From: Urechis unicinctus
Taxonomy: Eukaryota; Annelida; Polychaeta; Xenopneusta; Urechidae
Assembly: GCA_034190875.2 (NCBI GenBank)
Contig: CM067354.1
Span: 12,642,097 to 12,706,096 of the forward strand
Reading direction: 5' to 3'
DNA: 64,000 nucleotides
The first letter of the stretch is position 1, and each line of letters starts with the position of its first letter. Under the pieces are notes generated by a model that was not told the origin of the DNA, made no database searches, and worked only from the letters and a program-made list of their open reading frames with translations. Below are positions 23,041-35,314 of the stretch, piece after piece. The translations under genes and the position numbers were made by a program.

Positions 23041-26000
23041 ATGATAAGACTATACCTGCTGTTTTAGTTTAGGGTTATGCAGAAAGGGATCACCATCAAT
23101 ACTGTATACATATACTATTTGACTACGCCAGTCACCACATGGAACTTGTGCGATCGTTTGTAGAAACAGCACTTAATGTTTTGCAGTTGTTAAGGGGGTA
23201 GTTGGTGACATTATTCTGTCAGAAGTCTATTAATCCACGTTGGAAAATAATCAACGCGCTTTAGAAAAAGTTAATGAACCGGGTAACAAGGATGTGATCA
23301 AGCTAGTGGGCGTCATCAATCCAGTGAAAACTGAAAGAAACCTAATGAAACAGTCAATCCTGAGTAAGTTGATAACTGACTCTGTATAGCCCCTCTGACG
23401 GGATTGGTAACGAACTGTCAGCACACAATCTGCACTGCATAATGGTATCACATTCCTCAATCAACTGAGTAGAATTGTGTCGTTTTTGCAACGAACATTG
23501 CACGAACAAATAATTTTCATTTTGTTATAATCACCGACCCTTGATGAGCATTTTCAGCAGACAAAACAGAATAAACGACCGGTATATCGAAATGAAATGC
23601 TTCCTTTTATCAAGAAAATCAAAGCCTAAAGAAACAACTGGGTACAAACTATCACCTTATGGTCATAGTTTTAGACAAAATAGTAGTTCATAACTTGATT
23701 TGCATATCAAAATGTTTGTTATTTACTTTCGGTATGTCACGTGTATTTATACTGATACAATCATTTTATATGAGATGAGGAGAAAGCGATGTAATCTAAA
23801 TGAGCAAAGCAGCATATCACTTCAAACCTGATCGCACACAATTAACCGGCGTGTTGTGTATGTTCCAAACGTCTCATACCTCTATTTTCAACTAACGCGT
23901 TATTTCGATGGGTATTTCAAGTTATGTAAAACAACTTCCATTCGCTACCCTTTTTATGCAGCAAGGGTTTGTTGCTGAAAAAGCTAGCACACTTTGGCTT
24001 TAAGAGGTCAATAGTCAGCTGAGCCAAAAAAAGTAAACGGGACGAGTAATGGATGATACATTACATCAAATAGCGCTAGGGTGAACACAAATGTCTCCCT
24101 ATGGTGTTAAATTATCCATTTCTGCCCCAATTACCGACACATTAAACACATATGGGTCACAAAAGCGAACAAAAAGCTGCTTTTAAATTGAGCGTTAAGC
24201 AGTTGCAAAGTTATTGCTGAGCAAATCGTGTCAGGCGGCAGAGTTGAGGTCATTACCTGACATTGGAAAATAGTTTTTCGTTTTGTCCATGTTAGAAGTT
24301 CTTTTTGCAACGACTTACCTGTGAACATGGGAAATGAATAATATTGATCCGTTGAAAAGAATGTGTTTATGAGTGGGCATATCTGCCTATCATATTCTGT
24401 GCGCTAGTTAATGGTAGACTTACAAGGCATCATGCGCTACGACAGACTTACCCGCTATTCATCACGAAATACTAACAACTTGAAAATTATCACCACGGAC
24501 GGAAAGCTAAATTGCCGAAAAGATTATAATGAGCGTCAGCAACAATATTCGCAAAATATGATGTCCCGAGTGACAGACATATGTTGTGTGTGATCGAGGT
24601 AAGAGTGAGGCTGGAGGAGGCATTTTATTTCATAACTTGTTCAATATATACATAGCAGCTCGGTGCTCTGACGCTCGGCATCGAAAATGAGAATAATGTT
24701 CATGTAAAACGTTAGTTTTTCACTTATTGTCAAGTATTTACATGCCTTATAATGGTTTATATTTTCTTTTTTCATTAGTATCATTTCGGCAAATCCATTA
24801 GACGAAATATTACGTGCAAACCAGCACCACTGAAAAGGAATGAACGAAAACAATAGCTAAAAGCGACCCCTAATTGAGGAACTGCTTTTCTACTTCAGTG
24901 AATGTAATGATGTTGAGACTTTTATGTAATCATTCCTATTAATTTTTTCCATAAATGATTCAACATTTGACAATCCGCATCGCGTGTCGTACACCTCCAT
25001 TATTCTGTTTACAAAATTGTCTGCATTCACATACAACAAGAAAGACATTACTCAAAGCATCGATGCTGCATTTTTCAGTCAGAAGGCAAACATCAGTTGT
25101 TAATTGGGGTTCTAACCCCATATCAGGAATCAACATGTTTTTACAGTACTTCATTTGACGCAGCAACCAAATAAGGTCGGGGTATTTTGTGCGGCCATTT
25201 TAATGAGCTGAAAAAATACTGATCTATTTTCAACATTATTATTAGGCTGGAATACACATTATGTACAGTAAAATAACAACGTGTTGGGCCGACGCTTGCA
25301 AGAGATTCAAACAGAAACATCGCTGTCTCCGCCCCGCAGCCACAACTCGATTGCTATATTCATGAACATTATAATGAAGGACGGTCACAGTTAAAGGTGC
25401 ATTTTTTCAAAAAAAATGGCATGCGGTTTTTTTGCTCCATTTAATAGAACAACTCTTTTAGAACCCAAATAAACCATTTTGCGGACTAGTTCCACACTAT
25501 ATCGTCGATTACACTGTATCGAAATCTGTCGGTCACACCCATGTTTACAAACATGAGCACATGTCGATGGAAAAATGGAGCATGCGTATTGAAGGGTCAT
25601 TTGTTTACAACACATAGTCGTGACGTCACGCGCAGCGCAGATTCGACAGAAGGTGGAAACGCATGCAGCCGAAATGGTGTGTGTTTTGATTCCTACATTT
25701 CTTGTATGACTCTTCTTTGATTGGAGTTTTCGAATGTTATATAAAAACAAGAACCCGCCTCAATAAAGTGAACACTATCGGTACAATAGATTACCGTAAA
25801 TTTAACAATAGATAGCGTTACATCTGCGAACAAACCCTGAGGTAGCCCTTAGACTTAGTATATTAATACTACCGTTCGACCGGTGCCCTGAGGCTGCGCA
25901 TGTTCAAACGTGATAAAAACGATATCCTTGACTAGTCTGTCACGTTTTGGAGTGTAAAGCCATGACACTTGTTCGAAGTTTGATTATTTCATATGCAATT

Positions 26001-26348
26001 ATCGGTGCTTTTTCATAGCAAACTATTGGAATATTCCTGAATGAACTCATAAATTGTATTATAAATCAAGGGACTGGGGTCTCCCTCAAGACGTCTACGT
26101 TATCTGGTTATAGTGAACTGAAACAGTGATTTGAATTGGCTGGCCGGTCGCTATCTTCGATGCCAGCCAGCGCAAATCCCTGTGTACTGAAACGTCCGCG
26201 CTAGGTGTTTGGGGTGGTATGTATCATCGTTTGGGTTTGGCTGACTTTTGCAGGCTTTTGGCTCAAACACTGTAACATTATTGTTTTAATTTTGCTTGTC
26301 ATGTTCATTCATTAATTAAATTGAACCAACCCACTTTCAAATTTAAAG
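23041..26348. other. Unassigned spacer with scattered weak signals
   Basis: No gene recognised. A 51-codon + frame at about 23237-23392 (with KDVIKLVGVINPVKTE) has a protein-like composition but no start, splice border or family. A perfect TGACGTCA palindrome (cAMP-response-element type) lies at 25621-25628 in a CG-rich patch, with a CATGTTT/AAACATG hairpin near 25541. Nothing ties these to a promoter. The - strand ORF of 119 codons at 25391-25750 is unrecognised. Confidence 0.35.
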
Positions 26349-26435
26349 AAAATCAAAACGCCAAGGGGATCACGTACAAGAAGAGGCAGTGGAAGGGGTC
26401 ATGGTACAGATTCTGACAACGTGTGTGGAACTGAG
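26349..26435 (+). pseudogene. P2X7 C-terminal-type gene 2, exon 1 (Arg/Gly-rich)
   Basis: Proposed exon of exactly 29 codons between acceptor TTTAAAG (ending 26348) and donor GAG|GTTGGT. The peptide is basic and Gly-rich (TPRGSRTRRGSGRGHG). It starts and ends in phase 0, and joins in phase 0 to the next exon at 26724. RG-rich N-terminal regions are common in invertebrate P2X7 C-terminal-type proteins, but the acceptor is weak and the true start codon is not seen. Confidence 0.4.
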
Positions 26436-26723
26436 GTTGGTTCCTTTTTTATTTGATTCTTATCAAGGGTATTTTATTGAACTCAATACAACCCTTATGA
26501 CTGGGAAGGATGTGTTTAATGGTTTGAAATTGTTCACCATGACACAGGTGTCCAAGTTGATGGAGGTTGCAGACAAGCCTGAAGAGGTGGCAGAGGAGTC
26601 CCACCTTCTTCAAACAAGGTACTTTTGGGCTTGCCTTACCTAATTGAATCACTTTGTCAGTAAATAGGTCCAATGTTGGACTTATCGAACCATAAATTTC
26701 CATTGATTCTCATTTGTTTGTAG
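26436..26723. other. Intron-like spacer with an alternative open segment
   Basis: A + frame from about 26547 to 26621 (VSKLMEVADKPEEVAEESHL) lies between CACAG and AAG|GTACTT and could be an extra exon, but its phase does not fit the exon at 26724. It may be a skipped or decayed exon. Confidence 0.35.
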
Positions 26724-26858
26724 ACCTCGACAGGCCGAAAGCGAGTCAATCTTGTTCGAAGAGGCTACCTTTCCAACTCACCAAAAACTAACCAGACCCT
26801 ACAGCAGAGTCGAGTGGCTGCTAAATCTTTAGAGCTGTCACGGAAGGAGAAATTAAAG
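26724..26858 (+). pseudogene. P2X7 C-terminal-type gene 2, exon 2 (basic helical)
   Basis: Exactly 45 codons between acceptor TTTGTTTGTAG and donor TTAAAG|GTATTG, phase 0 at both ends. It contains TGRKRVNLVRRGYLSNSP, a Gln/Ser-rich middle and ends SRKEKLK. The clean frame, perfect phase and both splice sites make this one of the best-supported exons in the window. No domain is recognised within it. Its position just 5' of the cysteine-rich exon supports membership in the same gene. Confidence 0.6.
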
Positions 26859-26992
26859 GTATTGTACAACTCAGCAGTTAGCACTTTTCAGCTGCTCCAA
26901 AAACCTTCATGCAATTTTGGTCACAGAGAGAGCTTTGCATTGGAGATATTCAATCCATCAAAATGAAGAATTTTGATTACTCATATTTTCAG

Positions 26993-27470
26993 AATTTAGT
27001 GCGGTGGCTGGATTTGGATGGGGTGCGGCAGTTGCTGGTTAGAAAGACAATCACCCGACAACCCACACCGCCGAAAGAAGGATTCCACCTTCCATCAACT
27101 ACCACTTCACCAGACTGTTGCATCTGCCTTCAATGCAGGGAAATGCCTCCCCCTGTAGAGCGGCAATGTTGCACTAACAGCCCAGACTTTTGCACATATG
27201 CACTACCTCAGATGGAAGGAGTTGTGCTTGACCCGATGGTCATTGAGGTTATTAACAGGTACCGGGTGGACTTGCTATGGGATGCGGATGTCGAGGACAT
27301 AAAAAAAGATGCTTAGACACGGCGCCTATCAGCAATTGGTTCTGTGGATTCATGGATTTTTGGAGGAGTGCAACAGGAGGGTAACTCTCTCCGGTTGTGT
27401 AAGGTAGATCAGAGACCTCTTCCTTAACAGGTATTGACAGTATACAGGCTTAATACAAAATAGGTTTTGG
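26993..27470 (+). pseudogene. P2X7 C-terminal-type gene 2, cysteine domain exon with frameshift
   Basis: Starts after acceptor TATTTTCAG in phase 0 (NLVRWLDLDG...). The domain begins near 27113: DCCICLQCREM, VERQCC, DFCTYALPQMEGVVLD, then YRVDLLWD. This matches the zinc-binding cysteine pattern of the P2X7 intracellular C-terminal domain. An A7 run at 27301-27307 throws the frame and the ORF stops at 27314-27316. In the shifted frame the remaining family motifs follow in order: RHGAYQQLVLWIHG, NRRVTLSGCV and IRDLF, interrupted by TAG at 27405-27407 and TGA at 27435-27437, then QYTGL. The first stop occupies the tryptophan position between the P-S-C-C and I-R-x-F-P motifs. One frameshift plus two stops argue for a pseudogene. 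The A-run indel alone could be a sequencing error. A late splice (AG|GTAGAT after 27403 or CAG|GTATTG after 27430) is an alternative explanation for the stops. Confidence 0.75.
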
Positions 27471-28310
27471 TAATATACTAAGCTTGTAATTTTTAATTTT
27501 AATCGGGAAATATCACATTGTTCTGATTAGTATTTTTGTGTGGATTATAAATTGCCTAGTCTCACAAAACATGTGGTATTATTTATTCTGAACATTTTAT
27601 CTTCAACAATCTAATAACTTATTGTCTATTTGTAGTAAGGAATGATCATTCACATATTAGTAAATTTTTCCTCTCTCAAACACAGAAGAAAAGAATAATG
27701 TACACATTATTTTGTCAATTAGTCATGACACTTATCTTCAGATTTGACTTTTTATGGTTATATATCTAGCCCTGATAAAAAAAGAAGTGACATTAAAATA
27801 AGTTCATGTATTATTTATTTGCCAATTACATGAGTTCTTCTATTACAGTTTGGATTTACAGACGAAAGAATGTGACTAATAAAAGATTTGCACATTTCAT
27901 CAAAAACCAATTTCCAAATCATATTTGTAATCAAAACGAGACTCCTTCAACTGTTTCTTGGGTAGATGGCCTGGCAGAAAAGCTGGTAAATTGGTCAGTG
28001 AAGATATTGTTTGTTTTGATTTGCTGTTGTGTCTGATACGGATAATTCTATTTATAGTTTGTACATAACCATGCTATCCAACAGAAGGCTATGGTCTATA
28101 TCATGTCGAGCAAAACGTATTTCTTTGCAGCCATATGTCAATATTTGTCTGCAGGCTGTTAAGCAAATTCTTATCAAAAAAGTTCGGTGATAATCTATGA
28201 AGCCAAAGCACGCGACACCTTAGACACTAGGCTAAGCAAATTATTTTCCTGCCGTCTGACGCTAGAATTTATTGTTAAATGTATGCATTCATCTTGTTCG
28301 CGGGCGGGAC
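27471..28310. other. Unassigned spacer
   Basis: AT-rich sequence downstream of the P2X7-type pseudogene. A 76-codon ORF at 27806-28036 has no recognised feature. Confidence 0.4.
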
Positions 28311-28488
28311 GGCAATACATCGACTGACAATGTAAGTGTCTACATATTCCACCGATGAGGAAATAAAGAGACAATGGACAGCTTTTGTCGAGCGAACAAG
28401 GCTAAACTGGACACCAACAATACCTAGTGTTGGTAGTTGCCCAATGGAAGTATATTGTGCACCATATTATGAGTACCATGTTCAGTGA
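28311..28488 (+). pseudogene. THAP-domain remnant
   Basis: In one frame GNTSTDNVSVYIF (28311-28349) and, after a frame change at TTCCACC (28347-28353), TDEEIKRQWTAFVERTRLNW followed by TPTIPSV to a TGA at 28486. The order GN.S..(N/G)VSV..F - P-T-D-E-E - (K/R)-W - R..W-x-P - S matches the first half of the THAP zinc-finger DNA-binding domain, found in animal regulators and in P-type transposases. The N-terminal cysteines are not preserved, and the expected C-S-x-H-F is degraded to C-P-M-E, so the zinc site is gone. No transposase or other downstream domain is visible. Clearly decayed; the THAP assignment rests on motif order. Confidence 0.6.
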
Positions 28489-30639
28489 TTGCCAACAATC
28501 TCAGCTACAAGGGCATAAAGCTAGACAACAATGGATTTTCTCAAGTAAGCTGCTATTATTGAATACACAATGAATTCTTAGTTGATATGGAATGGACTAT
28601 AATGTATATTATCATCATAAAAATAAACATATCATTCTTCTGTTTAGACACGACTGCTTCTGCTAAATAAGAGCCAACTACGTGGGACAGCACAAACTTC
28701 AGCTATAGAAGCATTCCGCAACTTGATCATTCAGTTTGCACAAAATATGATTGTGTTTTGTTAACCTGCTGTGCTTGAAAAGTACTTTGAATATTTATAC
28801 CAAAATAAAGATAACGAATAGAATTATTATTCGAACAGATTGCATTGGGCTGCCCTTCACCGTACCCGGGATGAGGCAATAACTAGGTATCGCGATTTGC
28901 GGTACAAGATTGCATTCCCAAAATTCAAGCACGGGGGGCATGAGGTTTGAAAGATCCATCAATATCCAAGCTTTCTTAAGAATGTCTTAACAGTATCGGG
29001 CAGCTCAGTACAGTTTACTTATATCTACATATCATACTAGATCTAAAAGTAAGGGTGCATACCAAAACTAAGATGCATGCGATTACCTCAGCACAACAGT
29101 TATTTGTCATTCTAATTTCTTTTCTAATTACATCAGAGAAGGATGTAAACCAGAATACCTTTGATGCGTCTGAAACTGCCAAACAAATGAACTGATTGAT
29201 GTGTGCTATAAAAACCAGCTGATCACACTCTGCCTTTGAGGCGGTTTTTACCTGCTCCGCTTGCTGGTTGCTGGTGGTTGTGTCAGACCAAACATAAATG
29301 ACGCAATTAAACAACAAACCAATATATTTCGCTTATAATCTACACTAGCTGTTATGTATTTATAATTTTGTCCATGATATATGGCATTACCACTTTGTTC
29401 ATCGTGATTTGCATTGGCCCAGCCGCAGCCATCTACTTCACATACAGAAACCCAAGAGGAACAATGATTTCGCCACCGGATCACCAAAAATATTGCCTTA
29501 ACCATCTTAAGCCCCGTTTCCGAACTTGTCGCGTCCAATATCCATGAAAAATATAGCATTATATCTATCGAAATCATCCGCCCCGACATTTGGCACCAAA
29601 CTGCTAACGCTATTTTTCCAAAGAGCAACCTGTTCTTCTCAAATTATCGGTAAATGACTAACCTGAGTTTATGCAGTGTCGATGCAGAGCGTAATGACTT
29701 AATGATAGCATGCGAATGCTGTTAACTATGTAAACATTATCGACCATTTGAAGTTCCAATGACGTATTGTATGTTGTTAAATTTAGAATAATCACGATGA
29801 CATTTATGGAGATTTAATGGTCGTAATCTCGAAGTCTCAGGTTGAAGGCAATGCTAATTATGCTTTTGGCACTTGTCATTAAAAGTAAAAACAAACTGCC
29901 AATTAATGTGTTTAACTCACAATTATCGGCTATGTCAGTATCAACAATTTGCTATGTACCTCAGAGGTAATTTTCTTCGATTAATTTTCCGCTTCCGATT
30001 TTAATTAAATGTCAGTTTGAAATCAACGAACCGAAAACAGACTGCGTTTTTTAAATGTTTAATGATCATTTAAGTTCACTTACGCCTTGTGTCCCATTTC
30101 CCACACGCTTTATCAATTATGATATGAATAAGTACGGGTTACAAGTCGGCAACTCTAGAAGTGTAATGCTGAAGCACCACGGAGCATCGACATATTGTAA
30201 TGCATACCATTAAAGGGGCTTATAAAAATTTCCACCACAGGATATGTAATCCGTTGTTTATTATGTCATAAATTTGTAACCATATGTTAAGCAGCTCTAT
30301 TGCAAGCAGAATACTTTGATTCCTTTCATTAATGTCATCATGTTCTCTACAATCTGTGGGGTTACTTGGTGAATAGTTCATTGAGAGCCTAGTATCAATG
30401 CCATCATTTTCCTAGAATATCTGTTTGGTAGCCCGGTGAATCTAACAATCTGACAGTACTTGTCAAATAATGTGCCCCAAAACTCTATGTCCAGTTCTTC
30501 TATCATAATGAAACCTCATCAATGTTCATTCTATCATGTTAAAATCGATTTGACTGCAGTTTTCAGCTAGTTTACTATTTTGCGCAATTGTATACTTGGA
30601 ATGTAATGACAGTTCCATTGCACACATTGCATTTACGCA
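28489..30639. other. Unassigned spacer with a possible membrane-segment exon
   Basis: Mostly featureless AT-rich sequence. From 29375 on the + strand a short frame encodes a hydrophobic stretch (TTLFIVICIGPAAAIYF) followed by basic residues, typical of a single transmembrane helix, and ends at a stop near 29549. The overlapping - strand 126-codon ORF (29248-29628) competes with it. Neither is recognised and both may be chance. Confidence 0.3.
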
Positions 30640-30912
<273 letters not shown>

Positions 30913-31312
30913 TATATAGGAATGACAAGGCGTACACATGCTAGTGAGTTGAAAACTTACGCACTTTTGGTGATTAATTGCTTCTAGACGCGATAATCCC
31001 AACTCTTTGTAGACATTGATAAAAGTGATTTAACTCCGCGGATTCACTTGGAGCACCAGCGTCGGCTCTCCAATCTGAATGCAGTATTGAAGTACTAGTT
31101 GTTGTTTTGGAAGATTTTCTACTTGTTCTTTGCCGAAAACCATTGCGTTGTTCTAACATTGTTCAGAAACTTGTCGAAAACCAGCACAATATAACCATAA
31201 AAGCTAGTAATGGCTGTTAAGCAACATAGCTAACAGATTGCGCAATAATAATATTTGATTATTTCGTAAACTATCCTGTACGAGTTGTCCATGTGTTATT
31301 ATGATAAGGCAT
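30913..31312. other. Unassigned spacer
   Basis: A 61-codon - strand ORF (30974-31159), Ser/Thr/Arg-rich with [17 protein letters not shown], has protein-like composition but no recognised family and no supported splice borders. Confidence 0.3.
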
Positions 31313-31500
31313 ACGGTGGACGGAGATACTCATTGCCCCCACGGGAATATTAGACCAACGAGTTATCGCAGCAATTTGGATGCGTTTCGTTATGATTTAT
31401 ATGTGATTACTGTCACTAATAATAAATCTCTGTTAGGGTAATGTGCATCTGCGATGAAAGCTTCTTGCCATATATTATTACTTTTTCAAGGCACTTCCTA
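31313..31500 (+). repeat. Dispersed repeat E, copy 2
   Basis: Aligns with 6735-6905 in the same orientation. The 109-codon ORF 31441-31770 starts inside this repeat. Its hydrophobic segment (LAISLALFSFFIIFLI) lies outside the repeat and is not recognised. Confidence 0.65.
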
Positions 31501-33237
31501 ATTCAGACCAATAGCATTCTTCTGCATTGTGGCTGCTACATCATTATGACATTTTTGGGCCGTTGGTTAATGCATCCACAAAGGCGTTTTGTGCAATACT
31601 GGAATGATCCTATTCCTGAAACAATAATTCGGCCCGGACTAGCAATTTCCCTAGCTTTATTCTCATTTTTCATAATTTTTCTCATTACTGCTGAAAGGGT
31701 GCGGGATATTGATGATAATGGCATGGGATACTGGGTAATTCTTAATCAGAGCAAAAAAAAGTTACTATGAAAACAGACAAATCATACAATGAGTTAAGCA
31801 AAACAGATGGATGTGGTTGCAATGTTACCTTTGTGTTGACTGATAGTCATGTTGGCATTGTAATATCCGTGTTACTAACATATATATATTTTAATCAGTA
31901 TTCAAGACCAAGACATGGTTAATTGCGTGTAAGACTCTCCATTGAAACTGTAAATATATAATATCTCACGTGGAAGAGGATCAGAGTATGATATTTCAGC
32001 AAATATTGATTGTTTAATTGCTTTTATGAAGACAAGCAAATAATGGCGTTAATTACACGTGATCAGTGGTCAGCTTCTTTCTATGCTGATTGACGGTCAA
32101 GCTATTCAAAAATGACTTTACGGGTGCAATCACTATGGCATTGGAATGGTACATTTAAGATTCAGCAGCGACTTAGAAGTCTAATACGGCCACTGCGTGT
32201 CCAAATGCTACAGGTACACAGTGGATCAAGGCCCTGCAAGAGATGTCCCTAACAATACGGTGCCTGTAAAAACATTTGTGTTGCAAAATAAGTAGCACAA
32301 GGGGCATTATCTATCAAATATGGCATGGGGGGGAAAACACCTGATATATTACGGAGAGTAGTGTCTATATCTTGGCAGTTACGCTATTGGCCGATTAGCT
32401 TCGTCAAACTGTTTACATGCGTTGATATATTTCGTCATGCTTTTCTGTCATTGACAATAAAAATCACAAAATATGTACCCATTGCACTGTATAATATATC
32501 CTGATAATTTCGCGATCGTGACAAGATTTCGTCATGTATAATGACTGGTCTCTGATTTACAATACTTTATCCGACAAGCGATTTTCAACAACAGCACACA
32601 ATGCAAAAATATAATAAACAAATAAAAGTATATTTATCGGCTTTACCAAAATCACCAAATCATGGAGGCTTGCAACCCTGCACTTGCCCGGCCGTTTGTT
32701 TTGGACGTTACATCTAACAAAACATTACGTTTATCGATTCCGAAGGCTCTAGTCCATCTGTATCAGTATTCATAACAAGGAGAAATGTTTTTCTACAATC
32801 TATTCATTTTGTCCGGAATATACATACTACAATCAGTAATAATCAGCTCTATTATCACTCCATCATCTCCGACATTGCGAATCAATCTCTGAACAAAAAT
32901 GTACTGACTCTCTCCAGCCGTTTTGGGGAGCTACTGTACGGCGACGCACGCATGAGGCAAACGAAACTGCGGGAGTTGACTATCTATACTTATATACTAT
33001 CTCAGAGCTCTTTATATTTACGTTCTTTGACAACCTCAATTAAGAATGCAATTGCATTTGCACAAAACTGCACATGGAGACTTGCTTTTCGACCTTCCTT
33101 TCATTGACATGGACCGATGACACCATTTGTGTTCTGTGCTCTGCATAATGCTTCTAATTAGCCCCCGATACACTGTAACACGATGAGCTTGTTGACAGAT
33201 GAGTTATGTAATCATACAAAGCCTTCCTATTTGCTAC
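31501..33237. other. Unassigned spacer
   Basis: No gene, RNA or repeat partner recognised. Confidence 0.4.
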
Positions 33238-33640
33238 TCGGAAAGATTGTAGAATGTGATCGGGCTTCGACCGGATGATAGTCCTGCCAATTTCCTTTCG
33301 ATGGGTATTCAAATGGAGACGTGCTGCTTTTGAACCCCATGAAGCTACGTAATTGGCCCACTTGATGAGCAAGATCACATCTTTTATAAAAGCCGCCGTG
33401 GCACCCACTTGGACGGAAACTGGATCAAACCTAAACCAGCGGGACTCATGAAGCAGCCTCAAAGCAGGCCAATCACTAGGTCGTAGGCTAATACGTGGTC
33501 GGCTGTGTTGGGTAATAGTGGAAATGATGTATGTGGGTATCCCGTGGCCTCTATGGCCTGCTGGAGCTGGTATGCAGTTGTCATACTCGAGGGCTTTTAA
33601 ACTATTCAGCACATGCTATGTGGGATGTACTCAGTTATGT
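33238..33640. repeat. Dispersed repeat D, copy 1
   Basis: Aligns in the same orientation with 51841-52350. Long shared runs include GATTGT.GAATGTGATCGGGC, TCAAATGGAGACGTGCTGCT, AAAGCCGCCGTGGC.CCCACT and CTCGAGGGCTTTTAAACTAT. A second shared patch follows (33752-33835 against 52535-52610). The - strand carries a 152-codon ORF here (33154-33612). Copy 2 has a one-base length difference and a stop in the same frame, so coding in the present copies is not supported. Whether the ancestral repeat coded for protein is open. Confidence 0.8.
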
Positions 33641-35285
33641 CACCCGAATAGTTAACTATATTTTCTCGCCAAGCAACGCTAAACTAGTTAACGGAGCTGA
33701 TCTTCCATGACCCGTTACAATTAAATGTAATTACTTAGGTTGATCTTTAACCCTCATTTTATTACTCGTAATCGTAGATATGCAGATTCGTTGTCGACAG
33801 ATTATCCGATTCGCTATCTTGTACCATTACCGTTACTACGTATTTGCGAGTTTCTTCAGAACAGGCTGATGCATCATGGGGTCCATTCACCGCTTCTTAG
33901 GGAGTTGTACTCGTTCTTAACACGCGAACTTGCATCACTATTGGCTTAGCACTACCACTTGCAATGGCCATGCTCAAATGGGTTTTGTTTCTTGTGTTCA
34001 TAAACTGTGGTCACAACTGTTTGTAAAGAGGTTACATAAAAAGCGCTTAGCAACCCCATCAACTATTATATGTCCCCATTAAGCTAAAAAAAATCACCGT
34101 TGCATCAGAACAAAATTTCCACCTATAGTCATTCGGAAAAAAACTACTGAATTTTAATCGACTTGCCCGATTTCTACAATGTCTTATTATAAACCATGGT
34201 ACATAACGAATGATATAATTCGTAATCACTGCTAGATTTCCCTGGGTGGACACAACGCTATATTGAATCAGCAAAACCCCAACCCTCTCCTACACTCCGC
34301 TTATAAATAATTATCAACAATGTCAGTATAATCATCACTGTCACTTTAGTAACACTATACGTCCACTATATAAGCAATTTATTCAATGACAAAGACCGTT
34401 AGCGACGATGATACCAGTTTTTTTACGCTACATTAGGTATAAGCAATATAAGCAATGCATATGACAAATAGCTACCCAATAAGCTATCGTTAAAATTTAT
34501 TTGGACCCGTATTTTGCGAACACATATTAATGGGATCAGAAGCTAGTTAATTTTGCTGAATCCCCAATTGTACAAACAGCTTTACAAATCAGGCACCATT
34601 TGTGCATATGGTGGTACAGGATCAACGTCATTTTTACACGATGTGCAATTTTGACGATGTTTACGCTCATAATTGCCAACGAATTTGCTTGATCACGCTT
34701 CATCTATACATATATACCCGAAGCTGTTGAGCCATGCAATTTGCAGCATTTTGATTACTTATCAAGAGGCAAATAGACTAGATAATAAAGAGACAGTGGA
34801 ACCACAATTGGTCAATAAACAATCTTTCATAAGGTTAAGCAATCAACCATATGGCATTTTGACCAGAATCAGTTATCGCTGATTTCGTTATTCTAGAGTT
34901 TCATTGCATTAGTTAATCCAATTAAATCATGTCTATACGGATCATTGTGAGATACAATGTATAAAATTATTTCATGCGCAAACATCGGTGCTAACGATAT
35001 TACAGTGTCAGTATTTGTCATCAGTTTGGTCTTGGATCATGCACACAGGACAGGTGGCTGCCAAGTACAGGATAGTTGATTGCCATTGATGGCAAAGGTA
35101 ATGTAGCATCAATGTTTACCTACAACAGTAGAAATATAATTTTCTTATCAATTGTTTATAATTGTCGTTAAATGTAACACCGGGTATTCATTGAATCAAT
35201 TGTTCGCTCTTTGGTGACGAGGTCTGTTAATAAACGCCACTTGATTGAGCTGAAACTTTCTTTATAGTGTCTTTTAGGAGAAGAG
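33641..35285. other. Unassigned spacer, with the second D1 patch
   Basis: The patch 33752-33835 continues repeat D (GTCGACAGATTATCCGATTC is shared with 52577-52596). The rest shows no recognised feature. Confidence 0.45.
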
Positions 35286-35314
35286 GCTCAATCACGAAGT
35301 TAACGTGATTGAGC
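35286..35314. repeat. Perfect 11-bp-stem hairpin
   Basis: GCTCAATCACG (35286-35296), a 7-base loop, then its reverse complement (35304-35314). The right arm with its flank (TGATTGAGCTGA) also occurs as a direct repeat about 60 bases upstream. No U-tract follows, and a terminator role is not expected in this kind of genome. Confidence 0.8.

Noticed and set aside
25621..25628. Perfect TGACGTCA as a CRE promoter element
   Set aside because: A single 8-mer without a nearby gene start. Also common in CG-rich transposon ends.
35286..35314. Hairpin as a transcription terminator
   Set aside because: No T-tract and a eukaryotic context. Left as a simple inverted repeat.
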